Of a stretch of DNA of 64,000 nt, positions 20,444-32,370 are shown one piece after another; the first letter of the stretch is position 1, and each line of letters starts with the position of its first letter. The translations under genes were made by a program, and so were the position numbers. The notes below the pieces were generated by a model that was not told where the DNA came from, did no database searches, and was given only the letters and a program-made list of their open reading frames with translations. The DNA comes from Multifurca ochricompacta. Lineage: Eukaryota; Basidiomycota; Agaricomycetes; Russulales; Russulaceae. The stretch lies in assembly GCA_022496185.1 (NCBI GenBank), contig WTXG01000002.1, forward strand, positions 1,364,001 through 1,428,000. Direction: 5' to 3'.

Positions 20444-20719
20444 GCCCGGTTCGAGTCTTTGAGACTGCTGCTAGCATTGGCTGCGCTAGAGGATTGGGAG
20501 ATCCATCAAATGGATGTCAAGTTGGCGTTCCTGAACGGACTACTGGATGAGGAAATCTATATGGAGCAACCGGAGGGTTTCATCACATTGGGCCAGACGA
20601 ATAAGGTATGCCTACTCAAAAAGGCAATTTATGGACTCAAACAAGCCTCACATGCATGGAACTTGCAATTCCATGGAGTTCTATTGGAGCTTGGCTTCAC
20701 ACACACTTTCTCTGATGCC
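20444..20719 (+). pseudogene. pol: Copia-2 reverse transcriptase, N-terminal part
   Basis: It encodes ARFESLRLLLALAALEDW, DVKLAFLNGLLDEEIYMEQP and IYGLKQASHAWNLQF, which are classic Ty1/Copia RT blocks. It is interrupted after FTHTFSDA by LTR-E with target duplication atgcc (20715-20719 and 31328-31332). The frame resumes at 31328. Confidence 0.85.
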
Positions 20720-21384
20720 TGTAACAGGTGAAGCTCCGTGTACACTCAGGAAAGAAGGGCAAGAAATAAGTGACCTAAGTTGTTGGGCGTACCGTGGAGG
20801 CAAACGTCACACGTCAAGCAATGATGGGGAACCTTGCTGCCCACAGTGGTTTGTGCAACCATGACAGCGGTGTTCTGAAACCCAAAGAAGCTGCAGCCCC
20901 AAGAGGACAAGATCCAAAGGATTGAGTCACACAGGGAGGCAGCATGCCATTAGCACTATGTATCAAACTCGTGTAGACAGTTACTCACCTGCAGCCCCAA
21001 GAGGACAAGATGGGGGCTACAGGCTGTTACAGGGGGTCTTATATACATTTCTCAGTGTAACGAGGTAAGCAGTAAGTGTAAGCAAGAATCAGCAAGTATC
21101 AGTCAGCTGTATTGCTGACTGAGCCTTATCTTTGTGATTCGTAAGCTGCTTTACTCTGCTGACTGATCATGCTCCACAGTGTGATGTCATAATGATGTCA
21201 CTGTGGAGTAGATAACTGATATGTAGTCTAGCCCTTAGGTCTGGAACACGTCTATCTACTGATACATATGTAATTGTGCTATAATTGGCCATGGCCCAAC
21301 CTGGGCCCTTATCTAGAGCTCCACTTACCTAGAACCTTCTAGGCTGGACTCCTCTTATCTTGATAGCAGCTCCACTTGGTCTAG
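20720..21384 (+). repeat. LTR-E, left part (solo LTR split by Gypsy-C)
   Basis: It starts TGTAACAGGTG right after the atgcc target duplication. A cttatataca TATA-like motif lies near 21041. It is split at tctag (21380-21384) by Gypsy-C, and the right part is 31087-31327. No coding capacity. It resembles LTR-K at 47365. Confidence 0.75.
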
Positions 21385-21971
21385 TGTTACGTCCGGTGCA
21401 GGACGTTCCACATGACTTGTGTGACAGCGTTCGTTTGTGATCAGGTAAGAGACCAATAAGGCCCCTTTGAGTGGTGTATGAGAAGTCAAAGTCAAAGAGG
21501 CTGTTCTCTAAGACAATGTTAAGCGGAAAGTACCAGAAGTACTGAGATGATCGAGTCAAAGCTTTCAAAGGAGAGTCCAGAAGACAAACACCGATGTATT
21601 CAATAAGTCGAGTCTGAGGTCTACAATGTAGTTACAGTGGACTTATATACATAATTGAATGAGCGTCTAAAGATAAGATATCGGAGTCATGTGGGCCCAA
21701 ATATACGAAAGCGGAGGGCGTAGAGCCTAGCTTCTGATAGGGAATTAAGTAAGTGTCCGGTCTTAGAGATAAGGAGATAAGAGATAAAGGAGGGCATAAG
21801 CAAGTATAAACAACACATCAACATATACAGATGGTGGTCACGGGGAAGGAAGTAAGGCACGTGAGGGATCCCAGGATGGGGACGTGATCAGGAAGTGGAG
21901 GGTGGGTGGAAGGGAAGGGTCCGTGTTGGGGATGGTAAAGAAAAGTGGGGGGCTGGGCCCTGGTCGTAACA
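21385..21971 (-). repeat. Gypsy-C 3' LTR
   Basis: On the minus strand this is the downstream LTR, preceded by the polypurine tract ggagggtga. It keeps the 11-mer AGACTCGACTT as its reverse complement near 21606. Confidence 0.88.
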
Positions 21972-22002
21972 TCACCCTCCTTTCTGGCTCGAGCTGACCC
22001 AG

Positions 22003-23793
22003 CTAGAAACGCGCACCATCATCATCCTGTACCAGGTCCACATAATCATCTGCCAAGTTTCGATCTTCCGTGGTGTATGTCTCGTCGGCCGCACATTGAT
22101 GCGTGCGCAGGAAGCTGTATGGGCCACGTCATCCGCACTGGGGGCACATGTCATAGACTGGGCAGTCTAGTTCGCGATGGCCTGCATTGTGGCATAGGCA
22201 TTTACCACACCACCCCAAAGGGTTGACAATTGTCGGGGCAACCCCCATGCGGCGGAAGATACAGAATCAGCTCCAGTGTAAGTTGCTGCAGCAATGACGG
22301 CACCACTTGCGATTAAGGGGACAATTCCAGCTAATGTGATACTTGCTGTCACATCGCCAGCATGTCTCTCCTCGGGGGTTCTCATGCATCCACGGCATCT
22401 CAAACCGGTTTGGCAGTAATTGTGGTGCAGCTCCTAGTGATCATGGTGGGAGGGGCTGCGCATAAGTGTCTGCGCACCTTTCCGCGATAGTTTGGTACGC
22501 ATCCCCCTTCTCTAATCTTTTCCGGATCTCCATCACCTCCTGTTCCACTTGGAACATTCCTCTCGTGAGCCTCGTCATCTGTTTCACATATTCCTTGTAC
22601 TGGGTGTTCAACGTGGTGTGCAGTGTGAGGGTCTTCCACAGTCTCATTACCTCAGCTTTGAGATGCAGAAGGTGCATGTTGTTCAGTACTTCGTCAATCA
22701 CAAATGCTTGGGGGTCATCAGCCGCAAGATGTCCCAGCTGTTCGTCACTCATCATGTGGTGGAGATGCCCAGTGTACCGCTCCTCCAAATAGACGGGGGC
22801 CCCATAAACAGGCCCGTCTTTCTTCATACAGCCTGTGACGTCCATGTTACAATCCCTACCGAGCAACCCCATTTTCTTCCACCTCCCCAACAGTGACCTG
22901 TCCTTACCGCCCACCTTGCATTTCATGATCATGTCCCCGTCCTGGGACCCGTCACATGCCTTACTCCCCTCCCCGTGACTTGCTTTGGACTTGTTGACGT
23001 ACTATATGCCTATGTTTGACCTTTATCTCTTATCCTGTTATCTCGTTATCTTTATGTTCAGACACTTACTTAATACCCTATCAGAAGCCTGACTTTACAC
23101 CATCCGCTTCCGTATATTCGGGCCCACTTGACTCCGATCCCTTATCTCGTAGACACCCATTCGATTACGTATATAAGTCCACTGTAACTACATTGTAGAC
23201 CTCAGACTCGACTTATTGAATACATTGGTGTTTGTCTTCCGGACTTCCCCTTGAAACCTCTGACTCAATCATCTCAGTGCTTTTGGCACTTCCTACTCAA
23301 CATCGTCACTAAAGGACAGCCCTTTTGACGTTGACTCATTCATTCGAACTCCAAGAGGTCCTATTGACCTCTTATCTGAACAAACGTACAAAGCTGTCGC
23401 ACAAGTCGTGCGGAACGTCTCACACCGGATGTAACAGTCCATCCCTCCATTGGTGTAAAAGATGTACTTAGCTATCTCCTTTGTTCCATCAGCCATTGTG
23501 ATTTCAAGTGGGAAGTACATGGAGGAGTTCAGGTTGTTGGTGAAGAAAGGGAATTCGGGAACGTCATCATCCTGCTCCATGCCAACAAGGTTGTTTGGGT
23601 GTAGTTCTTCAGAGTGGTCGAAGTCGTCATTGGGGTTTGGTGACTGGTTCTTGACTCGTTCCTCCGCGGCTTCGTAGTCGATGGGGGAACAGGGACGTGT
23701 GGAAGGGTGAGCAGAGGGGAAAGCTTCCACCATGACATGAGTGGCGGCGAAGGCGTCGACGGCAGCAGAGGCAGCAATGAAGGAGGAGGACAT
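22003..23793 (-). pseudogene. Gypsy-C ORF3, split by a solo LTR
   Basis: It starts MSSSFIAASAAVDAF at 23793 and is homologous to the Gypsy-A ORF3 along its length. It is interrupted after YTNGGMD by the solo LTR 22845-23436. It resumes at 22844 with GCMKKDGPVYGAPVYLEERY and the helical region. TGA at 22440-22438 sits at exactly the codon that is also TGA in Gypsy-A (CGA in B and F). The zinc-knuckle cluster follows (CWRCDSKYHISWNC), with further stops, ending at 22003. Confidence 0.75.
22845..23436 (+). repeat. solo LTR of the Gypsy-A/C type
   Basis: 592 bp, from TGTTACAATCCC to GGATGTAACA, opposite in orientation to its host. Target duplication gtcca at 22840-22844 and 23437-23441. It formed by recombination between the LTRs of an insertion in Gypsy-C ORF3. 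Confidence 0.88.
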
Positions 23794-23872
23794 GTTTGAG
23801 TGGGTAGTAGAACATTGCTAGTGAAGTGTGGTTCTGGGGGGTTCATCTGGGGCTGAGAGTCATCTCTTTTAA

Positions 23873-26800
23873 CTATGTTCTGGGCACTTGGGGATGTCGT
23901 AAATGGAATTCCGTGATAAGGGCTGGAGCAAAGATATTCCTGGCAGGTTCCCACGAACTGTCAGAGTCTGGGAACCCTTTCCACTTGATCAGGTAATGTA
24001 ATTTGTGCCCTCGGCCTCTTCGGGATGAGTCCAGAATGTGATCCACTTCCCACTCTGCTTCTCCATCAACGAGATCAGGTGGTGGTCTTGGGAAGTTTCC
24101 ACCGTGCATGGAAGTTTCCTTGTACAGAGTCAGTAGTCATGCATGGAAGACTGGGTGGATCTTCCATTTCTCAGGGAGTTTGAGTTCGTATGAAACATCC
24201 GACAGTTTCCTTCTGATCTGGAAAGGTCCGTGACGTCGGGGCGCTAGCTTGGCAGAGGGATGTGACGTATGAATGTTCTTCCCTCGAGCCAGACCCAGTC
24301 ATTGGCTTGATATGGTGTGAACTTGTGAGGCAGTGCCGATAAGAGCTCTTGCGCCTTCAGTAGATTCTCATTGGCCGATTGTTGTAGTTCCTTCCATTGG
24401 TCGATACGCTGGGCTACTGATGGCACATTAGTGGGCTTACAGTGGGTCAAAAAACTGTCCCGATGTTTGCACCATTTCTAGTATTCACTCTATAGCACCT
24501 CAGCATTTAGGAATCTGGTTATGGTATGGCTGTATGTCTGAAAGCCCTGCTTCCTGGCTACCATGCCCAATTTAGATCAAAGACATTGGCCATGATATAA
24601 GCATTTTATGATCAAATCAAATCAATCAATCATCAGGATGGTTTTTTGACCCACATTTTAAATCCACTATCTGCCCAATTACTCCTTTTTTTCACCCCTT
24701 TTTGCCTTGGTAACTCCTTGAATCCTTTTAGTCATCCTTTCTATAACCTTTTGCCATCATTCTGGTGCATTTTTATTCCACTCCTCCACCACCCTCTCCC
24801 ACAACTCAGGTACCCCCTTGACTGGTTAAGATCCTTCTTCAGATCCACCCAGAGGTGTCCAATGGGGCTAATATTTCAAGGGATTGGGCTATCCATACCA
24901 GGCTTCAATATTCCTGTCTTAAAACTGCTGGTTTGCCTTCTTGGAATTGTGTTTTGGGTCATTGTCCTGCTGAAACATGGTTTCACCCTCCACCATTTCT
25001 TACTTTTCAAACCTTTCCACCACTCCGCCATCCAAAATATCACAGTACTGGCATGGATTCATGATCCCCTAAACCCCTGTAAGCATTCCTAGTCCATTCC
25101 ACCCCATACAAGACCAATACCATAAGTTCTTCCTCCTCCATGCTTGACTGTCAGGGTGGTGGTTCTGTCAGAGAGTGGTTACCATGAAAATTGGACAGTG
25201 GATGACTGGAAAAGGATCTTGTGGTCAGGTGAGACTATAATGAACAGAATTGGTTCAGACAGAAGGAGCTACACTTGGAAAAATAAGGGAGAACCACCCT
25301 CTGACAGAACCACCACCCTGACAGTCAAGCATGGAGGAGGAAGAACTTATGGTATTGGTCTTGTATGGGGTGGAATGGACTAGGAATGCTTACAGGGGTT
25401 TAGGGAATCATGAATCCATGCCAGTACTGTGATATTTTGGATGGCGGAGTGGTGGAAAGGTTTGAAAAGTTGGAAATGGTGGAGGGTGAAACCATGTTTC
25501 AGCAGGACAATGACCCAAAACACAATTCCAAGAAGGCAAACCAGCAGTTTTAAGACAGGAATATTGAAGCCTGGTATGGATAGCCCAATCCCTTGAAATA
25601 TTAGCCCCATTGGACACCTCTGGGTGGATCTGAAGAAGGATCTTAACCAGTCAAGGGGGTACCTGAGTTGTGGGAGAGGGTGGTGGAGGAGTGGAATAAA
25701 AATGCACCAGAATGATGGCAAAAGGTTATAGAAAGGATGACTAAAAGGATTCAAGGAGTTACCAAGGCAAAAAGGGGTGAAAAAAAGGAGTAATTGGGCA
25801 GATAGTGGATTTAAAATGTGGGTCAAAAAACCATCCCGATGATTGATTGATTTGATTTGATCATAAAATGCTTATATCATGGCCAATGTCTTTGATCTAA
25901 ATTGGGCATGGTAGCCAGGAAGCAGGGCTTTCAGACATACAGCCATACCATAACCAGATTCCTAAATGCTGAGGTGCTATAGAGTGAATACTAGAAATGG
26001 TGCAAACATCGGGACAGTTTTTTGACCCACTGTATCTACCCATGTGGTTCGCGGGGTCCAGCCCATGATAAGGGAGAATGGGGCAGTCTTTGTTGTCCCA
26101 TTGGGCCAGGAGTTGTGGGCAAACTCTGCTGTGGAGAGCCATTGGGCCCAATCATCTTGTCATCTATTACACCAGAACCGCAGATACTGTTCTAACCACT
26201 GGTTGGTACGTTCCAACTGTCTGTCAGTCTGTGGGTGGTATGCTGTGGATATGTTCTGTGTGATATTCAATGTTTTACACAGGGCTCATGTGAATGCCGA
26301 TGTAAACCAAGTGTCTCGATCGGAGATGACCTTCTGGGGGAGTCCGTAGTGGCGGTAAACATGATCAAGATATAGTTTTGCCACTCCTTCGGCTGTGATA
26401 GTTTCTTTGCAGGGTATGAAAAGGGCTGCCTTCGAACAGTCATGGTCAGTGATTGTAAGGATGGAGTCGAACCCTTGTGACTCAGGGAGTTTGACTATAA
26501 AATCCATAGCGATGGTCTGGAATGGGGTCAATGCAGTAGGCGTGATGGGGTATATTGGTGGGACTTTTGGATGTGTGTTGACCTTGTTTGCTTGACATGC
26601 AGTGCATCCTTTCACATAGTCTTCAACATCTCATTTCATGTTGGGCCACCAGTAATCTCGTTTAGTGAGGGTGTAGGTGTTGGCGATGCCGGGGTGGCCA
26701 GCAGAGAGGAGGTCATGGTGAAAATGGATCACCCCCTCTTAATGTTGTCGCCACCGGTGACAACAAGTCGATCTCCGTCTTTCCACCACAGGCCATTAAT

Positions 26801-28982
26801 TTCCTTTAAGTTATGTGCGTCGGCCCATGATTGGCAGAGTTCTTGGTTCATATTCTGCGAGACTTGTGCCCATAAATCCATGTCATAGAGGCTGACCACC
26901 GCAGTTCATGCGAACACTTCTTCTGGAAGGACCACAATGTTATTATTGTCGTCCTCTCCAGTATGCATGTCTGGTCTGCGTGACAATGCATCTGCTCGTG
27001 CGTTACAGCTTCCTGCAATGTGTTTCAGGGTAAAATTGTATTCTTCAAGCTCTAAAACCTCTCATGCAACTCGTCGACTGATTTTGTGAGGTTCCTTCCA
27101 ATACAGCAGGTTGGAATGGTCCGTGTGGATAACAGTTTTGTGAGAGGCGCCAGCCAGATAAGGTCGCCAGTGATGTAGGGCTTTGACAATGGCAAGCAAC
27201 TCTCTATCCCAGATGTCGTAATTTCGTTCAGCCAGAGAGAAGGTTTCAGAATAGTACGCTACTGGGTGCAGGATTTGTGCATTGTCGCGTTGATACAGCA
27301 CGGCTCCATTTGCAAAGTGGGAGGCGTCTACCTCTAGCTTGAAGGGTTGGTTTAGATCCGGTTGAATGAGTACCGGTTCTGCTCCTACGATGCCTCTAAT
27401 CCATTCAAATGCTTCCTGTTGGGGTGTATCCCAATGCCATGGCATGTCCTTTTTCAGGAGGTCGTTCAGTGGACGAGCGATTCCCGAGAATCCTTTGGCA
27501 AAGCGCCAATAGAAGTTACAGAACCCAATAAAAGATCTGACATCTTTAATGCTCGTGGGTGTCAGCCATTCCCTAATTCCCTGCACTTTGACTGGGTCCA
27601 TGTGTACGCGTCCTCCCTCGAGTATGACTCCTAGGTATTCGACGCTCTTCTGTTCAAAGGAGCACTTTGCCGGCTTTAAGTAAAGATCATGGTCGTGTAG
27701 AATATCCAAGACCTGATCGATGCGGGCTCAATGATGAGGGAGATCGTCTTTGGTAGCAACCAAGATATCATCCATGTAGACAACCACTTCTCCGGTCAGT
27801 ATGAGCTCTCGGAATATGTGGTTCATCATCACTTGGAATGTTGCCAGCGAGTTGGTCAACCCAAAGAACATGACATTAGGTTCAAAAAGCCCTTGGTTAG
27901 TCTTGAATGTGGCTTTCCCCTGATCTCCTTCACGAATACGTATATTGTTGTATCCCCAACGAATGTCCATTTTGGAGAATAACACCTTGTCTCTCATTGT
28001 ATCGATGAGTTCTGGTATGAGTGGAAGAGGATAGGTATTTCGGACTGTATAGGCATTGATTCTCCGGTAATCCTGCACTGGACGTAGTTTGCCATCTTTC
28101 TTCTTAATGAAGAAGAAGGGTGACGCATAGGGTGATTTTGACGGACGAATGTAACCTTTAGGCAAGATGTTCTTCCAGAAAGGTGGTCAATGCCTCCTGT
28201 TCTTTTTGTGACAGTGGATAAATTTTACAGTTGATAGCAGGAGGGGTATCTGGCATGAAATCGATGGCGTGGTCCCAAGGTCGTGAAGGTGGAAATCATT
28301 GAGATTCCTCTTCAGAGAATACCTTGTAGTGACGTTGGTACTCTTTGGGGACAGTGTTTTCAAAGGTCTTGGCCTCCTGCCCTTCCATTGCTTTTTGTGC
28401 AATTCAGAGGCCTTTGTCGTATAGCAATATACTTGATCACTAGACTCTAGATCATCCCATGTAGCTCGTTCTCCCATAACAATGGCTCGGATGGCGGGGT
28501 GTCGCACCGCATAGTCATATCCCAGGGATGTAATGATGACAGGGTAGAATTCTTTGCTCATGGTTGCATCCATCCAGTTTATCTTTGGCTCAAAGGCCGC
28601 AAGCCAGGGATATCCAGGATAAGGTCTTCGGTACCGAGATCAGTGATGAGGAAGCGAATTGTCTTTGTGTCTTCCCCGACCTGTATACTTAGGTCAGTGT
28701 ATGTGTGATTCTCCCGGCTTTGTTGGCTGTCCCATCGATGTTCCAAATGTTTTTTTCTTGAGGGAGCATAAGTGTCCCTAATCCCAGGACTTTTACGAGT
28801 CACTGGCTGATGAAGTTATCGGTGGCTCCAGAGTCCACCAGTACGTCTCGGTCGGCCGTCTTCTGTGTAGTTTCAAAATGTACTGGTATTTTCAATGATT
28901 TGAATCAACTAGTGTACACAGAAGTTACATGTAATGCTCTTGCCCAGGCCGATGGGGTCGAGCCAGTCAAAAATCCTTTTTG
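23873..28982 (-). pseudogene. pol: Gypsy-C Pol, decayed and split by a Tc1-like element
   Basis: Minus-strand fragments: protease region (28980-28187, many stops), RT (28165-27728; [12 protein letters not shown]), RT end and RNase H (27709-27062), integrase finger and core (26860-26033; CTACQANK, AMDFIVKLPESQ), integrase tail (24439-24112) and chromodomain (24109-23873, WEVDHILDSSRRGRG). TGA replaces an Arg codon after FHA in the tail, shared with Gypsy-F. The Tc1-like insertion 24440-26032 splits integrase at a TA. Confidence 0.85.
24440..26032 (+). mobile_element. palindromic Tc1/mariner-like element Tc1-2
   Basis: It starts CAGTGGGTCAAAAAACTG and ends with the reverse complement, flanked by the TA duplication (24438-24439, 26033-26034). 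The two 741-bp arms (24440-25180 and 25292-26032) are near-perfect inverted copies around a 111-bp spacer. The spacer and right arm encode the catalytic half of a transposase: WTVDDWKRILWSGETIMNRIG (25180-25245), VKHGGGRTYGIGLVWGG, and FQQDNDPKHNSKKANQQF followed by a stop. The first catalytic Asp (usually WSDE) is Gly. The N-terminal DNA-binding half is absent and has been replaced by the inverted copy. Confidence 0.85.
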
Positions 28983-30472
28983 GCAAATGCCTTTTCCACT
29001 AGAATGGCGCGCACTTCCTCGCTTTCCTTCATCATATTTGCCCATATATGTGGGCCTTTTCTTCCTTGGTGCTTTGTCAATGGTGGTCAGGTTATTGGAA
29101 GCAGGGGCCGGGGTAGTAGTGGCCTCGGCTACGCGTGCCCCTTCTTTGGGCAATCTCGGGACATGTGTCCTTGGGCTCTGCAGCAGAAACATCTCCCTTC
29201 CTTCATCAGGGTCTGCTGCTCGTCTTCTGTGAGTGTGGCACTACACGGGTTCTATCCGCCGAAGTGTCCATGGCGTTTGGATCCCGTGTCGGGGCGTGTC
29301 CTGGCAATTTTACTCCAAAAGCTGCTTTCCACTGGTCTCTCGTTTTCCCTTTCTTTGTGTCAACCCCAAACCTTGTCTGAAAGTCGAGGTAATCTTGTTG
29401 CTGCAACGTGCAGCATCTACCCAGTCGTCCCAAGTGTGTGGGTGGTGGAACTGGATTATGTTCTTTACCAGGGGGTTGGGGAGTCCCTGCGAGAAGAGAT
29501 CTAATGTGGCCTCTTCATCTGTATCATACCCGGCTCGGTTGGCCAGGCTGCGGAATTTGGCAACGTATGTGTCCAAATCCCCTCTTTCCATTTTTAGTGT
29601 TTTTAATTCCCTTGCAGCCTTCTGCTTAGCCTGTCCATCTGTAAAGGCGTCTTTGAATTGCTGGGCGACTGTTTCCCAAAGTCCAGGGCTTGTGGTTCAT
29701 CGTCCAGACACTACTTGCTCATTCAGCCACTCCAACTGCTCCATCGTCCAATCATCCACAGCCTCCCCTCTAATGAGTGACAAGAAGAGGTTGGCTCTTT
29801 GAAATGGGTTGACCATTTGTGGGACATCATGGTTGAAGTTCTGGAAGGTAGTAAATTCCAGAATGAACTTCTTGCTCTGGGAGCGATCTCCTGTGAACAT
29901 CTGGGGCATCACTCCTGAGAGTCGTCCCGATGGTGGTGGAATATTTGGGATAGTTGTGGTAGGAGGGGGTGGCGGGTTCGGGGTAGGGTCAGGGAGTTGT
30001 GCAGCAATTGTGGACATGGTGATGGGTGGATGGTGTCAGTGGATCGTGTAGATATCTGGGGAGTTGCTAATGCAGGGGCTCTGATCGTAGCAATCTCCGG
30101 TGCAACCTGGGTAGCGATAGCTAATACTGGTGCGTCGTCGTTCTGGTCTGGTTCTATATACTCTTCTTCAGAGTCGGTAGCAATGGCCAGGGGGTTCTCC
30201 CTCCACGGTCCTAATCCAAATTCCAATGGAGTGGGTCCTGTAGTGACCCAAGAGTGTCATCGGTCTGAGTATCGGATATGATACCAAACTCTTTTCTCAT
30301 CGTCGTATTCTACCGGTTGGTATCTTCCGTCGTGATAGACGTAGTATCCAAACTCGGATTCAAAGTCTTTCCAGATGGCAGAGCCAAGTGTCTGTTGTGA
30401 AAGATTATTCTCGTCTCTGTGTTCAATGAGCTCTTCTTTAAACAAGGTCTGACTTCGGCTGGAAGAAGCCAC
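28983..30472 (-). pseudogene. gag: Gypsy-C Gag, decayed
   Basis: Homologous to the Gypsy-A Gag, from GTG at 30472 (ASSSRSQTLFKEELIE) through the Pro-rich linker, Gag core (FILEFTTFQNFNHDVPQM, 30017-29697) and zinc-knuckle region to the pol overlap. At least two TGA codons (after SDR near 30257 and after VSGR near 29697) and several shifts break it. Confidence 0.8.
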
Positions 30473-30494
30473 GTTGGGAGGAGACTCGACTTGA

Positions 30495-31081
30495 TGTTAC
30501 GTCTGGTGCGGGACGTTCCACACGACTTGTGTGACAGCATTTGTTCGTGATCAGGTAAGAGACCAATAAGGCCCCTTTGAGTGGTGTATGAGAAGTCAAA
30601 GTCAAAGAGGCTGTTCTCTAAGACAATGTTAAGCGGAAAGTACCAGAAGTACTGAGATGATCGAGTCAAAGCTTTCAAAGGAGAGTCCAGAAGACAAACA
30701 CCGATGTATTCAATAAGTCGAGTCTGAGGTCTACAATGTAGTTACAGCGGACTTATATATGTAATCGAATGAGCATCTAAAGATAAGATATCGGAGTCAT
30801 GTGGGCCCAAATATACGAAAGCGGAGGGCGTGGAGCCTAGCTTCTGATAGGGAATTAAGTAAGTGTCCGGTCTTAGAGATAAGGAGATAAGAGATAAAGG
30901 AGGGCATAAGCAAGTATAAACAACATGTCAACATATACAGATGGTGGTCACGGGGAAGGAAGTAAGGCATGTGAGGGATCCCAGGATGGGGACGTGATCA
31001 GGAAGTGGAGGGTGGGTGGAAGGGAAGGATCCATGTTGGGGATGGTAAAGAAAAGTGGGGGGCTGGGCCCTGGTCATAACA
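30495..31081 (-). repeat. Gypsy-C 5' LTR with self-priming site alongside
   Basis: 587 bp. The primer site, reverse complement of agactcgactt at about 30482-30492, pairs with the 11-mer inside the LTR. Confidence 0.88.
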
Positions 31082-31086
31082 TCTAG

Positions 31087-31327
31087 AACCGTCTAGGCTG
31101 TGGGGCTTCTGCTTATTGTGGTAAACACAATAGAAAGTTGACTTGTATTTCTTGAGTGGCTCTTGTGCTGACTAAGCAGCATGTGACTATTACATGTGAC
31201 TCGGTCACATGATCCATGTCACGACTACATTCCCATGATCACGTGTTGAGGTTGCTGGGTAATCTTCCCACAGTCATGTGATCCAAAAAAGGGAAAAATT
31301 AAGGAAAAATAAAGTAGAGCCATGACA
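31087..31327 (+). repeat. LTR-E, right part
   Basis: Continuation of 20720-21384 after the Gypsy-C insertion. It ends AGAGCCATGACA and is followed by the atgcc target duplication, and it contains several catgtgac/gtcacatg motifs. The joined LTR is about 906 bp. Confidence 0.75.
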
Positions 31328-32343
31328 ATGCCAGGGTATATGTGCGTTGTCGTCAAGATGGGGAGGGTACAGCAATCATAATCCTCTATGTCAACGACAT
31401 CACTATCTTAGGCGATACTCTCAAAGAGGTTAACCAGATCAAGGGGATCTTATCTAAGTGCTATGAAATGACAGATCTAGGTGAGATCGACTCATATCTT
31501 GGAGTCCAGATCACATGCGACAGATCTATCAAGCATCTGGAAATTGATCAATCATGGTACATTGGAGAGATCATTGCATGCTTTGGGATGGCGGATGCGA
31601 ACCCCGCATGCACACCACTCCCTGCTGGGGCAGATGTCCACCTGGTAAAGCACACTGAACAGGCTACTCAAACAGAAATCACTTATTATCAACAAATTAT
31701 TGGGAGCCTTCTGTACATGCAAATTGGGACTCGCCCTGACATATCTTTTGCTGTAGCACGTCTTGCACAGTATGCAGCAAATCCTTTGCCGCAACACCTG
31801 CGACTTGCCAAATATGTGCTGGCTTATCTAAGGAGCACAGCCAACCTTAGGCTTCGCTACAATGGAGCGCACGGAGAGGGACTTGTCGGCTACTCGGACT
31901 CTAGTCTTGGGGACCACACCGACAATCACCATTCCACCTTGGGCTACATCTTTTTACTCGCTGACTCATCCATTTCTTGGACCTCACGTAAGCAGAAGAC
32001 CGTCGCCCAAAGCACCACTCATGCAGAGTACATGGCACTTGCCAAAGCGGCAAATCAAGCCACTTGGTACCGAAGTTTCCTCTCAGAACTCGGCTACGAT
32101 GTTACAGATCCAATTCCCTTACATGGTGATAACAAAGGGGCAGTTGACTTGGCTCTCAACCCCATGACCAGGCGAAGATCCAAACACATTGCTATCAAAT
32201 TCCACACCATTTGCGAATATGTTGAACAGGGACACATTGATCTAATCAGAACACCCACTGGAGAAATGCTGGCTGATGGATTCACAAAACCACACGTGCA
32301 TATGCAACTCCAAGACTTCGTCACTGGACTAGGGCTTATCTAA
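31328..32343 (+). pseudogene. pol: Copia-2 reverse transcriptase end and RNase H
   Basis: Open frame from the atgcc repeat to 32343. It encodes GVYVRCRQDG, LYVNDITILG (the YVDD box is YVND, so one catalytic Asp is Asn), the RT thumb, RNase H (YSDSSLGD, TTHAEYMALA with the catalytic Glu present, HGDNKGAVDLA) and a TPTGEMLADGFTK end. It joins 20444-20719. Upstream Copia-2 sequence (gag, protease, integrase) is missing. Confidence 0.85.
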
Positions 32344-32370
32344 TCCAGGATTGTCTCAATCACAGGGGGA

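Larger units (their letters stand above)
21385..31081 (-). mobile_element. Gypsy-C, complete but decayed, with two nested insertions
   Basis: It is bounded by 587-bp LTRs (21385-21971 and 30495-31081) and flanked by the perfect 5-bp target duplication tctag (21380-21384, 31082-31086). The LTRs differ at roughly 14 positions by hand count, mostly CpG decay, so it looks older than Gypsy-A. It contains a solo LTR in ORF3 and a Tc1-like element in integrase. Confidence 0.9.

Noticed and set aside
24646..25826. Two identical 148-codon frames facing each other (MTHILNPLSAQLLLFF...)
   Set aside because: They are antisense to the catalytic half of the Tc1 transposase and duplicated because the element is palindromic.
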